Positions 27,524 to 36,107 of a stretch of 64,000 nucleotides of DNA are shown here, piece after piece (position 1 is the first letter of the stretch; every line of letters begins with the position of its first letter). The notes beneath the pieces are model-generated. The model was not told the DNA's origin. It worked only from the letters and a program-made list of their open reading frames with translations, and did not search any database. The stretch comes from Alloprevotella rava (GTDB taxonomy: Bacteria; Bacteroidota; Bacteroidia; Bacteroidales; Bacteroidaceae), in contig NZ_JACICA010000005.1 in NCBI RefSeq assembly GCF_014195585.1, positions 100,985 to 164,984 of the forward strand. The letters are read 5' to 3'. Both the position numbers and the translations under genes were made by a program.

Positions 27524-28198
27524 ATGCGTGCCTCCATTCCTTATATAGAACAGAAATTCAAAGAATACAACCAACTCATCTTCGGCAACCACCTCCCCGA
27601 CATCCCCATCCGCCTCTCCCGCGCAACGACTTTCGTGGGGAAGTACCAACACCGCACGCGCCGCACACCGCTGGGGCGCATTGAGCCTTACGACTTCTAC
27701 TTGCGTTTTAGCGTGCTTTTCGACCTCACGCCCGAAGAACTCGACGATGTGATTATCCACGAAATGATTCACTACCACATCGCCTACCACCGACTCCACG
27801 ACACAGCGCCTCACGGACTCATCTTCTGCAAGATGATGAACGACATCAACCAAACCTTTGGTCGCAACATCAGTATCTCACACAAACTCTCTCCCGAAAA
27901 AGTTTCCGCTGTGAAGCAGTTGCGCCAAACGGTACATGTCATCGCAGCTCTCCGCCTCGCAACAGGCGGCGCGGGCGTCAAAGTGCTCCCTCGCAGCCGC
28001 CCACGCATCGAGGCCTACTGCAAGCGAATGCTCACACACCCCGAAGTGGAAGCCATCAGCCTTTATATCTCCGACGATCCGTTTTTTAACAAATACCCCA
28101 CTTCCTCCACTCTCTCGGCCTACGAGATTGAGAAAAAAGAACTCGAAGCTCACCTCCAAAAAGCTTCTCCCTTGGAACTGCAGTTTTCAGAGGCCTGA
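27524..28198 (+). CDS. SprT-like domain protein (zinc metalloprotease fold)
   Basis: A 224-residue protein with the zincin signature HEMIHYH (about residues 83-89, HExxH) followed by a third likely ligand in HGLIFCKMM. The N-terminal YIEQKFKEYNQLIFGNHLPDIPI is the usual start of SprT-like proteins. Eukaryotic relatives digest DNA-protein crosslinks; the bacterial role is unknown. A C-terminal part (~120-224) lacks the zinc ribbon seen in some members. It is placed between nfeD-like and ABC ATPase genes. Confidence 0.85.
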   Translation: MRASIPYIEQKFKEYNQLIFGNHLPDIPIRLSRATTFVGKYQHRTRRTPLGRIEPYDFYLRFSVLFDLTPEELDDVIIHEMIHYHIAYHRLHDTAPHGLIFCKMMNDINQTFGRNISISHKLSPEKVSAVKQLRQTVHVIAALRLATGGAGVKVLPRSRPRIEAYCKRMLTHPEVEAISLYISDDPFFNKYPTSSTLSAYEIEKKELEAHLQKASPLELQFSEA

Positions 28199-28208
28199 GG
28201 GCCTTCTT

Positions 28209-28320
28209 TTGGTGGGCTCAGACTGGTCGGACTGGTCGGACTAGTCCGAGGCCCTCTCGAGGAAGCTGGTCCTCAGACGGGTCAGACTGGTCGGACCAGT
28301 CCGAGAACTCCGAGGAAGCT
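28209..28320. repeat. Composite family B element, reverse orientation
   Basis: The same composite as at 21183 but inverted, starting GGTGGGCTCAGACTGG and with a CCCTCTCGAGGAAG linker. It lies between the SprT-like and LolD-like genes. Confidence 0.88.
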
Positions 28321-28375
28321 GGAGAGGCTTTTCCTCTTGCTTTTTCCTCCGCTTTCCATTAACTTTGACACCGTT

Positions 28376-29068
28376 ATGATAGAACTCCACGGAATCAGGA
28401 AATCCTTCGGCCCACTCGAGGTGCTCAAGGGCATCGACCTCAACATCGAGAAAGGCGAAGTTGTCAGCATTGTAGGACCCAGCGGCGCGGGCAAAACCAC
28501 GCTACTCCAAATCATCGGCACGCTCTACAAGCCCGATGCCGGCAGCCTCCTTATCAACGGTACCGACGTGCTGGCGCTCAACAGTCGCAAATTGGCCGAC
28601 TTCCGCAACCGGCACATCGGATTCGTCTTTCAGTTCCACCAACTCCTCCCCGAGTTTACGGCGCTCGAAAACATCATGATTCCGGGAATGATTGCCCGCC
28701 GCTCCCATGGCGAACTCCGCCAGCGCGCCCTCGAGCTCCTCCAGTTTATGGGACTTCAGGACCGTGCGGAGCACAAGCCCAACGAGCTGAGCGGTGGCGA
28801 GCAGCAGCGCGTGGCCGTGGCGCGGGCGTTGATGAATCAGCCCGACGTGATTCTCGCAGACGAGCCTTCGGGTTCGCTCGACTCCCACAACAAAGCCGAA
28901 CTGCACCAGCTCTTCTTCGAACTCCGCGACAAGCTGGGCCAAACGTTCGTTATCGTGACACACGACGAGGAACTGGCCCAACTCACCGACCGCACTATCC
29001 ACATCATCGACGGCAATATCAGCCTGCCGCCCTCCAACCTCCCCGAAAATGAAGCAACCACAATCTGA
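28376..29068 (+). CDS. lolD: ABC transporter ATPase, LolD-like
   Basis: A 230-residue ATPase with Walker [10 protein letters not shown], signature LSGGEQQR, Walker [10 protein letters not shown] and switch His THDEEL. The length and the [14 protein letters not shown] motif match the LolD/MacB-type exporter ATPases that release lipoproteins from the inner membrane. The start at 28376 is chosen over an upstream in-frame ATG in the leader. Its membrane partners are not in the window, so LolD is a family call. It overlaps the next gene by 20 bases. Confidence 0.85.
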   Translation: MIELHGIRKSFGPLEVLKGIDLNIEKGEVVSIVGPSGAGKTTLLQIIGTLYKPDAGSLLINGTDVLALNSRKLADFRNRHIGFVFQFHQLLPEFTALENIMIPGMIARRSHGELRQRALELLQFMGLQDRAEHKPNELSGGEQQRVAVARALMNQPDVILADEPSGSLDSHNKAELHQLFFELRDKLGQTFVIVTHDEELAQLTDRTIHIIDGNISLPPSNLPENEATTI

Positions 29069-29942
29069 GCGCCCCACAGTCCCCGCCACTGAGCGCACCT
29101 CCACCCTCCAACTGGGCAACTACAACACGCTGCGCATCACGCGCTTCACCGACCACGGCGCCTACCTCGACAGCGGCGAAGTGGGCGAAATTCTCATGCC
29201 CAAAGCCTATGTCTTGCCCGAGATGAAGCCCGGCGATGAAGTCCGCGTATTCGTGTATCTCGACCAGGAGGAACGCCTCGTGGGCACCACGGAAACACCA
29301 CTGGCTCGCGTGGGCGAATTTGCCTATCTGCGCGTGGCGTGGGTCAATGAGTACGGCGCATTCCTCGATTGGGGACTCATGAAGGACCTCTTCGTACCTT
29401 TCCGTGAGCAGAAACGCCGCATGGAAAAGGACCGCTCCTACATCGTCTACATCTACATCGATGAAGAAACGAGCCGCATCGTGGCCTCCGCAAAAGTGGA
29501 TCGCTTCATCCAACCCACCCCCTACGGCCGCTACCACCGCGGTGAGGAGGTCGACATCCTCATCCAGCAGAAAACGCCGCTCGGCTTCAAGGTCATCGTG
29601 GACAACGCCTGGCCGGGCCTCATCTACGATAATCAGATCTACGAAGACCACCGCACCGGCGAACGTCTCCGCGCCAGCATCGTCACTTTCCGACCCGACG
29701 GAAAACTTGACCTTTCCCTGCAACGAATTGGCAAAGGTCGCTTCCGCGATTTTGCAGAGATTCTGGAGGAACGCATCAAGGAGGCCGGAGGTGAAATTCC
29801 CTTCACAGATCGTTCTGATTCAGAAGACATTATGCGCGAATTTGGTGTGTCCAAAAAAACCTTCAAGCGCGCCGTGGGCACTCTCTACCGCTCCCGCCGT
29901 ATCGAATTGCTACCCGAAAGCATCCGCCTAATCGATAAGTGA
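29049..29942 (+). CDS. CvfB-like S1-domain RNA-binding protein
   Basis: A 297-residue protein made of tandem S1-type OB domains: [22 protein letters not shown] (residues ~22-43), [19 protein letters not shown] (~95-113) and a third at about 160-215, ending in a winged-helix-like tail ([20 protein letters not shown]). This order is that of CvfB/YitL, which binds RNA and affects virulence genes in Staphylococcus. The start overlaps the LolD-like ATPase by 20 bases, so translation may be coupled. It is followed by a long AT-rich spacer. Confidence 0.88.
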   Translation: MKQPQSERPTVPATERTSTLQLGNYNTLRITRFTDHGAYLDSGEVGEILMPKAYVLPEMKPGDEVRVFVYLDQEERLVGTTETPLARVGEFAYLRVAWVNEYGAFLDWGLMKDLFVPFREQKRRMEKDRSYIVYIYIDEETSRIVASAKVDRFIQPTPYGRYHRGEEVDILIQQKTPLGFKVIVDNAWPGLIYDNQIYEDHRTGERLRASIVTFRPDGKLDLSLQRIGKGRFRDFAEILEERIKEAGGEIPFTDRSDSEDIMREFGVSKKTFKRAVGTLYRSRRIELLPESIRLIDK

Positions 29943-30052
29943 TATATCTTGCTAAGAAAATTCCATTTTCAGAAAAAACGACCAAAAAAAGCCTGTCCGC
30001 AAACAGAAAAATAAGAGATAGAAAAAAAATTCGCTTTTTTTTCTATTTTTTG

Positions 30053-30084
30053 TTTGTATAAATCAAAAAGGCTTCGTAATTTTG
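30053..30084 (+). promoter_or_regulatory. Promoter of a candidate small RNA
   Basis: TTTG (30053-30056), 20 bases, TAATTTTG (30077-30084), an exact match to the Bacteroidetes promoter. The nearest downstream plus-strand gene is about 8 kb away. Confidence 0.75.
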
Positions 30085-30089
30085 CAATG

Positions 30090-30216
30090 CAATCAAGGGG
30101 AAAAGCTCACTTGCAGAGCAAAGCTCCTTTGTTAAAAATAAAAGAATAGTTTTTTCATCTCTATATAAGTTCTGTGAAGCTGCGGTACGTTGTGAAATGC
30201 ACCGCAGCTGTTTTTT
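30090..30216 (+). ncRNA. Candidate small RNA, about 125 nt
   Basis: A complete transcription unit with no open frame: a consensus promoter just upstream and a strong terminator at its end. The 5' part can fold (CAAGGGG with CUCCUUUG around a GCUC/GAGC hairpin), followed by an A/U-rich single-stranded middle and the terminator hairpin. Such a layout is typical of trans-acting sRNAs. A 6S-type RNA is possible but I cannot confirm it by eye. Spacer 29943-30471 holds no gene apart from this unit, a family B array and one more hairpin. Confidence 0.55.
30178..30216 (+). terminator. Terminator of the candidate small RNA
   Basis: AGCTGCGGT (30178-30186) pairs with ACCGCAGCT (30201-30209), followed by G and TTTTTT. 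Confidence 0.88.
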
Positions 30217-30229
30217 CCTTTATCTAAAA

Positions 30230-30276
30230 TCTCCGACCAGTCGGACAGCGCGGACCAGTCGAACCAGTCCGATAAC
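30230..30276. repeat. 9-bp tandem repeat array (family B), diverged
   Basis: A few degenerate GACCAGTCG units just past the small-RNA terminator. Confidence 0.75.
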
Positions 30277-30330
30277 TAGCTCTCTGTATCATGCAACCAC
30301 GCATAGATGCTTTTTCTTAACTCGGCAAAA

Positions 30331-30366
30331 GAATAATCCTGTGCAACATATTGCTGCACAGGATTT
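30331..30366. terminator. Hairpin, possible two-way terminator
   Basis: AATCCTGTGCA pairs perfectly with TGCACAGGATT (11 bp), with a 9-base loop and a T-rich flank (TTGTATT) on the plus side. It may end the lipoprotein transcript from the minus strand. Confidence 0.5.
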
Positions 30367-30471
30367 TGTATTATCGGAGATTGGCACAAAGCCCTTCTCC
30401 CGAGTCTGCTCTTTTCAGAGCAACGCCGTATATCTGTTTTAAGGCGTCAGGACGCTTAAAGGTTAGTACTA

Positions 30472-31050
30472 TTAGTCAGTAACTACAGTCATTTTACCTT
30501 GATAAAGGAGACTGATGTCGTACATAACACCTTTCGTTGTGCCTTCAACTCTGCCTTCTAACTTGATGTAGATGTTATCCGCAGATTTCTTTGTGATAAA
30601 AAGAGAGCCTTTTTCGAAAACGGGGTATATCTCTTCTCCCTCCCCATATTTATGGTCTGGCTTGCTCCAGGTATCAATCTTTCTATTTCCTGCCGGATCA
30701 TCGTACATCACTTCCCAATAACTGTCGGCATCTTTTTTCTTGGATAGATCTATTTTCTTATTGAAATAGAGGTCCTCTTTCACGATAAAACGCACCTCTT
30801 CCATTTCATCATCATCAAAGAAGACCTTAATTTTATAGATGCCCTCATCGTTCTTATAGCATACCACTTTTTTAACGGGAGCCTCCCTGTTACCAACAGT
30901 AAGAACATTGGCCTTGAGTTGTGGCCCATCGTCCTTGTCATCCTTCGAGCAAGCTGAGAAAGCCATACTCATAATCACTACGCTTGCTAATACGAAGATA
31001 TACTTCGCACTGCATACTAAGAAATTTCTTTTACTCATTTGTTTGTACAT
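30472..31050 (-). CDS. Lipoprotein of unknown function
   Basis: A 192-residue protein with a signal peptide and lipobox FSACSKDDKDD; Asp after the +1 Cys region is common in Bacteroidota lipoproteins. The start may be 31050 or 31038 (second Met). The mature part is acidic and Lys-rich with alternating beta-like segments and no motif I recognise. Base composition is more AT-rich than the neighbours. The promoter at 31192-31223 gives it a leader of about 136 bases. It is a single gene. Confidence 0.75.
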   Translation of the reverse strand: MYKQMSKRNFLVCSAKYIFVLASVVIMSMAFSACSKDDKDDGPQLKANVLTVGNREAPVKKVVCYKNDEGIYKIKVFFDDDEMEEVRFIVKEDLYFNKKIDLSKKKDADSYWEVMYDDPAGNRKIDTWSKPDHKYGEGEEIYPVFEKGSLFITKKSADNIYIKLEGRVEGTTKGVMYDISLLYQGKMTVVTD

Positions 31051-31191
31051 TTTAATTGTTAGAGAATATCTTTTAGAGTTATATACCGGGGTGGGTTATG
31101 TTGTTTTATCATAGGAGAACACCGTAGAAATGGTGCTCGAAATTACCCCTAGCAATTTACGTGTTTACAAAGAGCGTTTACATATATATCG

Positions 31192-31223
31192 CAAATCTAA
31201 AATTATATATTTATAAAAACAAA
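31192..31223 (-). promoter_or_regulatory. Promoter of the AT-rich lipoprotein gene
   Basis: On the minus strand TTTG (31220-31223), 20 bases, TAGATTTG (31192-31199). The leader contains a 7-bp hairpin (GAGCACC with GGTGTTC). The rest of spacer 31051-31449 is AT-rich, with a CTCAACA/TGTTGAG hairpin near the exporter stop; no gene is seen. Confidence 0.7.
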
Positions 31224-31449
31224 TTTTCAGAGTGTTAAATTATATTTTCGCCAAAAATATTAAGTAGTAGAGAGATTCTGTTCTAAAAAGAGTGTACCCT
31301 CCCCTTGCTCTTATCTTAGGTATTCTCTCCTCTCAAGAGAGCGAGCGGACTATACTCTTTCACTAACTCTATACGCGTGGCCTTTCCTGTGAATCCTTAA
31401 CAACCTCAACATTGTTCTTAAGCACTCACTGTTGAGCTTGTTATATTTC

Positions 31450-33195
31450 TTACCGAACAGTTCCTATAGGATTGTCGTTTCCGTTGTCCTGCTGATACTT
31501 TACCATTCGCACAAACTCTCCACCTTGTGCCATCAGCTTGGCAGGCGCACCTTGCTCTATAACCGTTCCGCCCCCAAGCACCACGATGTGGTCGGCACCC
31601 AGCACAGTGCGCATACGGTGGGCAATAATGATTACGGTCTTGTTGCGTACCAGCTCGGAGATGCCAGCCTGTATCCTCGTTTCGTTTTCGGCATCGAGGC
31701 TGGCGGTGGCTTCGTCAAGGAGAATGATGGGGGCATTCTTCAGTAGGGCCCGGGCAATGGAAATGCGCTGCCGCTCTCCACCAGAGAGCGTTTCGCCGTT
31801 CTCACCTATCACAGTGTCGTAGCCCTGTGGCATACGGCTTATGAAGTCGTCACACTGTGCCAACCGTGCCACACGGCGCACTTCCTCATCGGTAGCCTCC
31901 CGCTTGCCGATGCGTATGTTGTCAGCAATGGAGGCATTGAAGAGTAGCACGTCCTGAAACACTATGGCGTAGTTCTTGAGCAGAGTTTCTGGATCAATGT
32001 CAGCAATATTGCATCCCCCCACGCGTATCTCTCCGCCATCAATATCCCAGAAGCGAGCAGCAAGCTTGGCAGCAGTACTCTTTCCTCCGCCCGACTGCCC
32101 CACGAGAGCCGTAACCTCGCCTTGTCGAGCGGTGAACGAAACGTTGTGCAGCACCTGCTTTTCAGTTTCGTAGGCAAAGCTTACGTTGCGGAACTCTATG
32201 TCGTAGCCTTTCATATCCGCACTCTTTTTTCCTGTCTGCACGGGCATCGCCTCTATCTCTTTCGTTCGGTTGATGCGCACGTCTAAGTAAGCGAGTATGG
32301 CAAGATTACTGCAAGCCTCCTGTATAGGATTGTAGACCATTGCCGAGCCTATGAGAAATGCCAGATAGTCAAACACCGACACTTCGCCACGCTGCAACAA
32401 CCACGCACCAACAAGTATCACTGTAGGCATACCCAATCGCAGTAGTACGGAGGAGAGATTGACAAATGCGCCTGCCACCAACTCGTGGTTGAGCAATTCC
32501 TTTTCGTAGTCATTCAGGCGTTTGTCGAAACTGTGGTTGTATACCGCCTCACCACAGTATGACTTTATCTCCTGCATACATTCCAACCCCTCCTGCACCT
32601 GCTCGGTTACACCTCGCTTCACATGATAGAGCTTTACGAAAGCCTTGTCGAGCCTATGTCGTGCCAGCAGCAATGTAATCACTGCCAGCGGCACCACCCA
32701 GAAGAGAGCGAGAGCAAGCCGCCAGTCGTAGCAGAACATTCCGACGGAAATAAGAATGATGCTCGCCACGGAAGCAAACAGTTGCGGTACGGCGTGCGAG
32801 AAAATCTCTTCCAGCGCGGTGCAGTCTTCCATCACGGAGGATGTGAGGTCGGAGAGGTTGCGCTCGCCGAAGAATGCCAACGGCAGACGGCGCAGCTTTT
32901 CAGCGAGTCCTATGCGTCGTTGCGCGCTTTCGGTGTAGATAGTGGTGTAGGTGCTGTCGTATTGCCAGCGCGCCACTACAAACATCACCACAGCCAATAC
33001 TACCGCCAAGAGCAGATAGAACCATAGGGAGTGTTGCCCCGTATGTGTGCCGATGCGCTCCATAAGGAACAAAAACAAGTAAGACGGCGGAAGCATCAAC
33101 GCAAGGTTGAGCAATGTTGAGAAGAATATGCCCCGCTGCAAATCCTTTGCCCCTTTTTCCGAAAGGGCGAAACGGTCTTGAAAATATCTTGTCAT
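31450..33195 (-). CDS. ABC exporter half-transporter (permease-ATPase), second subunit
   Basis: A 581-residue fused protein. Six membrane helices (residues ~20-300) are followed by an ATPase with Walker A GQSGGGKST (about residue 370), signature LSGGERQR and Walker B IILLDEATASLD. It is the partner of the upstream exporter gene, 21 bases apart, so the two likely form a heterodimer. A TetR regulator heads the operon. Related pairs export drugs or lipids, or import siderophores (YbtPQ, IrtAB); the substrate cannot be told from sequence. GC content is lower than in the flanking genes. Confidence 0.9.
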   Translation of the reverse strand: MTRYFQDRFALSEKGAKDLQRGIFFSTLLNLALMLPPSYLFLFLMERIGTHTGQHSLWFYLLLAVVLAVVMFVVARWQYDSTYTTIYTESAQRRIGLAEKLRRLPLAFFGERNLSDLTSSVMEDCTALEEIFSHAVPQLFASVASIILISVGMFCYDWRLALALFWVVPLAVITLLLARHRLDKAFVKLYHVKRGVTEQVQEGLECMQEIKSYCGEAVYNHSFDKRLNDYEKELLNHELVAGAFVNLSSVLLRLGMPTVILVGAWLLQRGEVSVFDYLAFLIGSAMVYNPIQEACSNLAILAYLDVRINRTKEIEAMPVQTGKKSADMKGYDIEFRNVSFAYETEKQVLHNVSFTARQGEVTALVGQSGGGKSTAAKLAARFWDIDGGEIRVGGCNIADIDPETLLKNYAIVFQDVLLFNASIADNIRIGKREATDEEVRRVARLAQCDDFISRMPQGYDTVIGENGETLSGGERQRISIARALLKNAPIILLDEATASLDAENETRIQAGISELVRNKTVIIIAHRMRTVLGADHIVVLGGGTVIEQGAPAKLMAQGGEFVRMVKYQQDNGNDNPIGTVR

Positions 33196-33216
33196 AGTTG
33201 TATCGTACTTTTATGA

Positions 33217-34971
33217 TTACAGTTTCCACTCAACGGATTGCTGGTATTCGTTCCACATTCTGTTATACATACTCTTCCGCGCCATAAGTTCCTCGTGCGA
33301 ACCCTGCTCGGCAATCCTACCGTTGGCCACCACTACGATGCTGTCGGCGTCTTGCACAGTAGTGAGTCGGTGGGCTATCATCAGAACAGTCTTGCCATGT
33401 GTGAGGTGTGCGAGTGCCTCGCGAATGAGATGCTCGTTCTCGGGGTCGGCAAAGGCGGTCGCCTCGTCGAGTACCACTATGGGCGCGTCTTTCAGAATGG
33501 CGCGCGCAAGCACTATGCGCTGCTGCTCGCCCCCTGACAGGTATGTTCCTTCACTGCCTATGATGGTGTTCAAGCCCTGTGGCAGTCGGTCTATAATCTC
33601 ACGGCTCTGCGAAAGGTCTATGGCACGGTTCACCTCGTCGAGTGTAGCTTCAGGCGTGCCGTAGCGCACATTCTCCAAGATGGAGGTCTTGAACAACCGC
33701 GTGTTCTGGAACACGAACGACACACTGTGCATCAGCTCCGCCTTGTCCATCTGTCGCACGTCCGTTCCGCCAATGCTCACGCTGCCCTCGCGCACGTCCC
33801 AGAAGCGGGGAATGAGCCTTGCTATGGTAGTCTTGCCGCTGCCCGATGGTCCAACAAGTGCCACTGTCTTTCCCTCGCAGATAGTGAGGTCGATATGGCT
33901 CACGGCATCTTTCTCCGCCCCGTCGTATCTGAACGACACGTTGTGCAGACAGATGTCTGAAGACTTGGCTCTCTGTGGCGTTTCGCTGTCGGGAAGCGGT
34001 GTGGCGTCGGTGAGCTTTTCCAATCGGTCTACAGCCTCGTTCGCAAGGAAAAGGTTCTGGCTGAGGTGCATCGCTTTCATTACATTGACCGAGATAACAG
34101 GCGCAATCAGCACATAGAGTGTCATATCCGAGATAACGACAGCCGTCTGTCCGCCGTGTCCTATGAGGAGTATGCCCGTAGGCACAAGAAAGAAAGCAAA
34201 GGCGTTGATGGCTACAATATAGGCAGACATTGGTGTGCGCCACAGCAGGGTGTACTTTATCACAAGGTCGCGGTAGTTAATGATGCTGTCGTAGAACCGC
34301 TTGAACGAGAACACCGTTTGCTGGAACACCTTCACCACAGGTATGCCACGCACATATTCTACTGCCTCCGCACTCATCTTTTCCAATGCATCGAGATACA
34401 TTCGCTGAAAGTGGTTGTTCTTAGGATTCATCATATAGCCCATAATGCCGAAAGCACACACGAGTGGTACCATTGAGGCAAGTCCCATCTGCCAATCCAC
34501 CATGAACAGGAGTATAATAACACCGAGCGGAGCCACCACGCTTCCTGCCACATCAGGCAGTATGTGTGCCACAAATGTGTGCGTCTGTCCCGAATCCTCA
34601 TCAATGATTTTGCGCATACGCCCTGTGTTCTGTGTGTCGAAAAAGCCCAAGGGAGCGCGCATAAGCCGTTCCATCGCCCAGCGTCGCATATTAATTTCTA
34701 TGCGGAAAGCAGCAAGATGCGAGAGCATCAGAGCGAAAAAGTAGAGCAGAATATTTGCCACTGATACCACAAACGCTGCAAGAGCATAGTCCCACAAAGA
34801 CGTGTCGGCAAGGTCACCCTCTGCTGTGAGCAGGATGCGCACCACAAGCCACAAAAGAATGAAGGGAACGAGAGACAGCAGTCCGTTCACTGCCGAAAGC
34901 CCGACGGAGCAGGGCAGCAACCACTTGCGCCTTCCCATATAAGCCCCTAAACGTTTAAGTGTCTTTATCAT
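33217..34971 (-). CDS. ABC exporter half-transporter (permease-ATPase), first subunit
   Basis: A 584-residue fused protein with about six membrane helices (residues ~15-310) and an ATPase domain: Walker A GPSGSGKTT, signature LSGGEQQR, Walker B IVVLDEATAFADPENE. In this subunit the residues after the catalytic Glu read ATAFADPENE rather than the usual ATSALD, as in many YbtPQ-like pairs. The start at 34971 is chosen because it follows the TetR stop by 7 bases; the longer frame to 35001 would overlap tetR. It is followed by its partner at 33195. Confidence 0.9.
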   Translation of the reverse strand: MIKTLKRLGAYMGRRKWLLPCSVGLSAVNGLLSLVPFILLWLVVRILLTAEGDLADTSLWDYALAAFVVSVANILLYFFALMLSHLAAFRIEINMRRWAMERLMRAPLGFFDTQNTGRMRKIIDEDSGQTHTFVAHILPDVAGSVVAPLGVIILLFMVDWQMGLASMVPLVCAFGIMGYMMNPKNNHFQRMYLDALEKMSAEAVEYVRGIPVVKVFQQTVFSFKRFYDSIINYRDLVIKYTLLWRTPMSAYIVAINAFAFFLVPTGILLIGHGGQTAVVISDMTLYVLIAPVISVNVMKAMHLSQNLFLANEAVDRLEKLTDATPLPDSETPQRAKSSDICLHNVSFRYDGAEKDAVSHIDLTICEGKTVALVGPSGSGKTTIARLIPRFWDVREGSVSIGGTDVRQMDKAELMHSVSFVFQNTRLFKTSILENVRYGTPEATLDEVNRAIDLSQSREIIDRLPQGLNTIIGSEGTYLSGGEQQRIVLARAILKDAPIVVLDEATAFADPENEHLIREALAHLTHGKTVLMIAHRLTTVQDADSIVVVANGRIAEQGSHEELMARKSMYNRMWNEYQQSVEWKL

Positions 34972-34978
34972 CTTATTG

Positions 34979-35620
34979 TTATTTAATGTATTTAAACTCA
35001 TCTGCCCATACTTTCATAAGCTCTCTCCATCCAGCCATACTGTAAGCAGCATATTGCTCAAGTGCGCACTCAATCTCCTGTTCGTCAAACTCATCGTGTT
35101 CCACCAGCTCTGAGAAAATGCTCATCCATGTGGAACTAGCAATGTGGAGAAAGAAAGGCGAAATGTTAATATCCAAGTGCGGATAACGCTCTTTCATCAG
35201 CTGAAGGTATTCCGTGCCAATCTTTGTCTGATGCTCTATAATCTTTTCCTTGTATCCTGCCAACGAACTGCCCTCCGCATTGAAGAGCAGCAGTCGAAGT
35301 TCGGGACGGAAATTTATAACAAATGTCTTCATTGCCAGAATGTATTCGTCCTGAAACCTCCTCGCACTGAACACCTCAAGGCTCAAGTGCCATTCCGAGT
35401 TGTGCGATTGGATATAACGGTCTAATGCGGTAATGAGCGGTCGCAACACCTCGCAGAAAAGTTCGTCCTTACTGCCGAAATAGTTGTAAACATTGCCTAC
35501 AGCCACCCCAGCCTTGCGCGCCACCGTGCGAATGGAAGTGCATTTTACACCGTGTGCTATAAACTCCTCGCGTGCCGTTACGAGTATACGCTGCTTTATA
35601 TCATCTTTCAGTGTCTGCAT
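34979..35620 (-). CDS. TetR/AcrR-family transcriptional regulator
   Basis: A 213-residue repressor-type protein. The N-terminal helix-turn-helix is clear: ILVTAREEFIAHGVKCTSIRTVARKAG, broken here only in naming, then VAVGNVYNYFGSKDELF (residues ~12-56). The ligand domain (~60-213) is helical. It is the first gene of the operon with two ABC exporter subunits, 7 bases apart, so it probably represses its own exporter and is released by a substrate. It is preceded by a leader ORF and terminator (35667-35758) and possibly its operator (35711-35732). Confidence 0.92.
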   Translation of the reverse strand: MQTLKDDIKQRILVTAREEFIAHGVKCTSIRTVARKAGVAVGNVYNYFGSKDELFCEVLRPLITALDRYIQSHNSEWHLSLEVFSARRFQDEYILAMKTFVINFRPELRLLLFNAEGSSLAGYKEKIIEHQTKIGTEYLQLMKERYPHLDINISPFFLHIASSTWMSIFSELVEHDEFDEQEIECALEQYAAYSMAGWRELMKVWADEFKYIK

Positions 35621-35666
35621 ATAGAATAGAATTTATCAATAACGAACATCGTTTCTTTTTGTTCAT

Positions 35667-35704
35667 AAAAAAAGCGCACCGTTTTTCTCTTGAACGGTGC
35701 GCTT
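35667..35704 (-). terminator. Intrinsic terminator in the tetR-exporter leader (attenuator candidate)
   Basis: On the minus strand AAGCGCACCGTT pairs perfectly with AACGGTGCGCTT (12 bp, 9-base loop) followed by a T run. It lies between the only visible promoter and tetR, so the operon needs read-through. Confidence 0.85.
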
Positions 35705-35707
35705 GGC

Positions 35708-35758
35708 TTAACAGGATTCTATATATCCCTGTGGTATGTCGTGTTTATTTCTTATCAT
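35708..35758 (-). CDS. Leader ORF of 16 codons before the tetR-exporter operon
   Basis: The frame is ATG to TAA and encodes MIRNKHDIPQGYIESC. It starts about 15 bases into the transcript predicted from the promoter at 35780-35810. Its stop codon ends only 3 bases before the terminator stem, so a ribosome at or near the stop would cover the left arm of the hairpin. Many antibiotic-inducible resistance and transport operons use such an arrangement. There is no clear Shine-Dalgarno site, as is usual in Bacteroidota. Translation is a prediction from position only. Confidence 0.5.
   Translation of the reverse strand: MIRNKHDIPQGYIESC
35711..35732. promoter_or_regulatory. Possible TetR operator
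   Basis: An imperfect 22-base palindrome: ACAGGATT, then CTATAT, then ATCCCTGT. It overlaps the leader ORF downstream of the promoter. TetR-family operators have this size and symmetry. Confidence 0.35.
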
Positions 35759-35779
35759 AAGAATGAAATTTATTTAGTG

Positions 35780-35810
35780 CAAAAATAGAAAAGGTAAAAA
35801 AATGAGACAA
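35780..35810 (-). promoter_or_regulatory. Promoter of the tetR-exporter operon
   Basis: On the minus strand TTG (35808-35810), 20 bases, TATTTTTG (35780-35787). Transcription would start near 35773, about 150 bases before tetR. The spacer from 35811 to 36107 is AT-rich and shows no gene or repeat. Confidence 0.7.
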
Positions 35811-36107
35811 TACCCAAAAATAGGTATTTTATAATGAACTCTGATGATGATAATCCCACTCTTCCTGCGAAAGTGATTTCCGATTAGCAGCTTGCATAAT
35901 AGAATCTAAAATGGCTGCAATATAACGCTAAACGCCTCCGTACCGTGCGTGGATGTCGGATGTTGATATCGAGAGGAAAGAGTGGAAAGAATGGAAAGGC
36001 TGTAAAGTCAACCGACAAGAGCAAAATTAGATAATTCTTTTGTAGAGCTCATCTTTTTTGTGTCACTCCCCTTGCCGAAATCCGTATATATATTTATGGA
36101 ACTCTCC

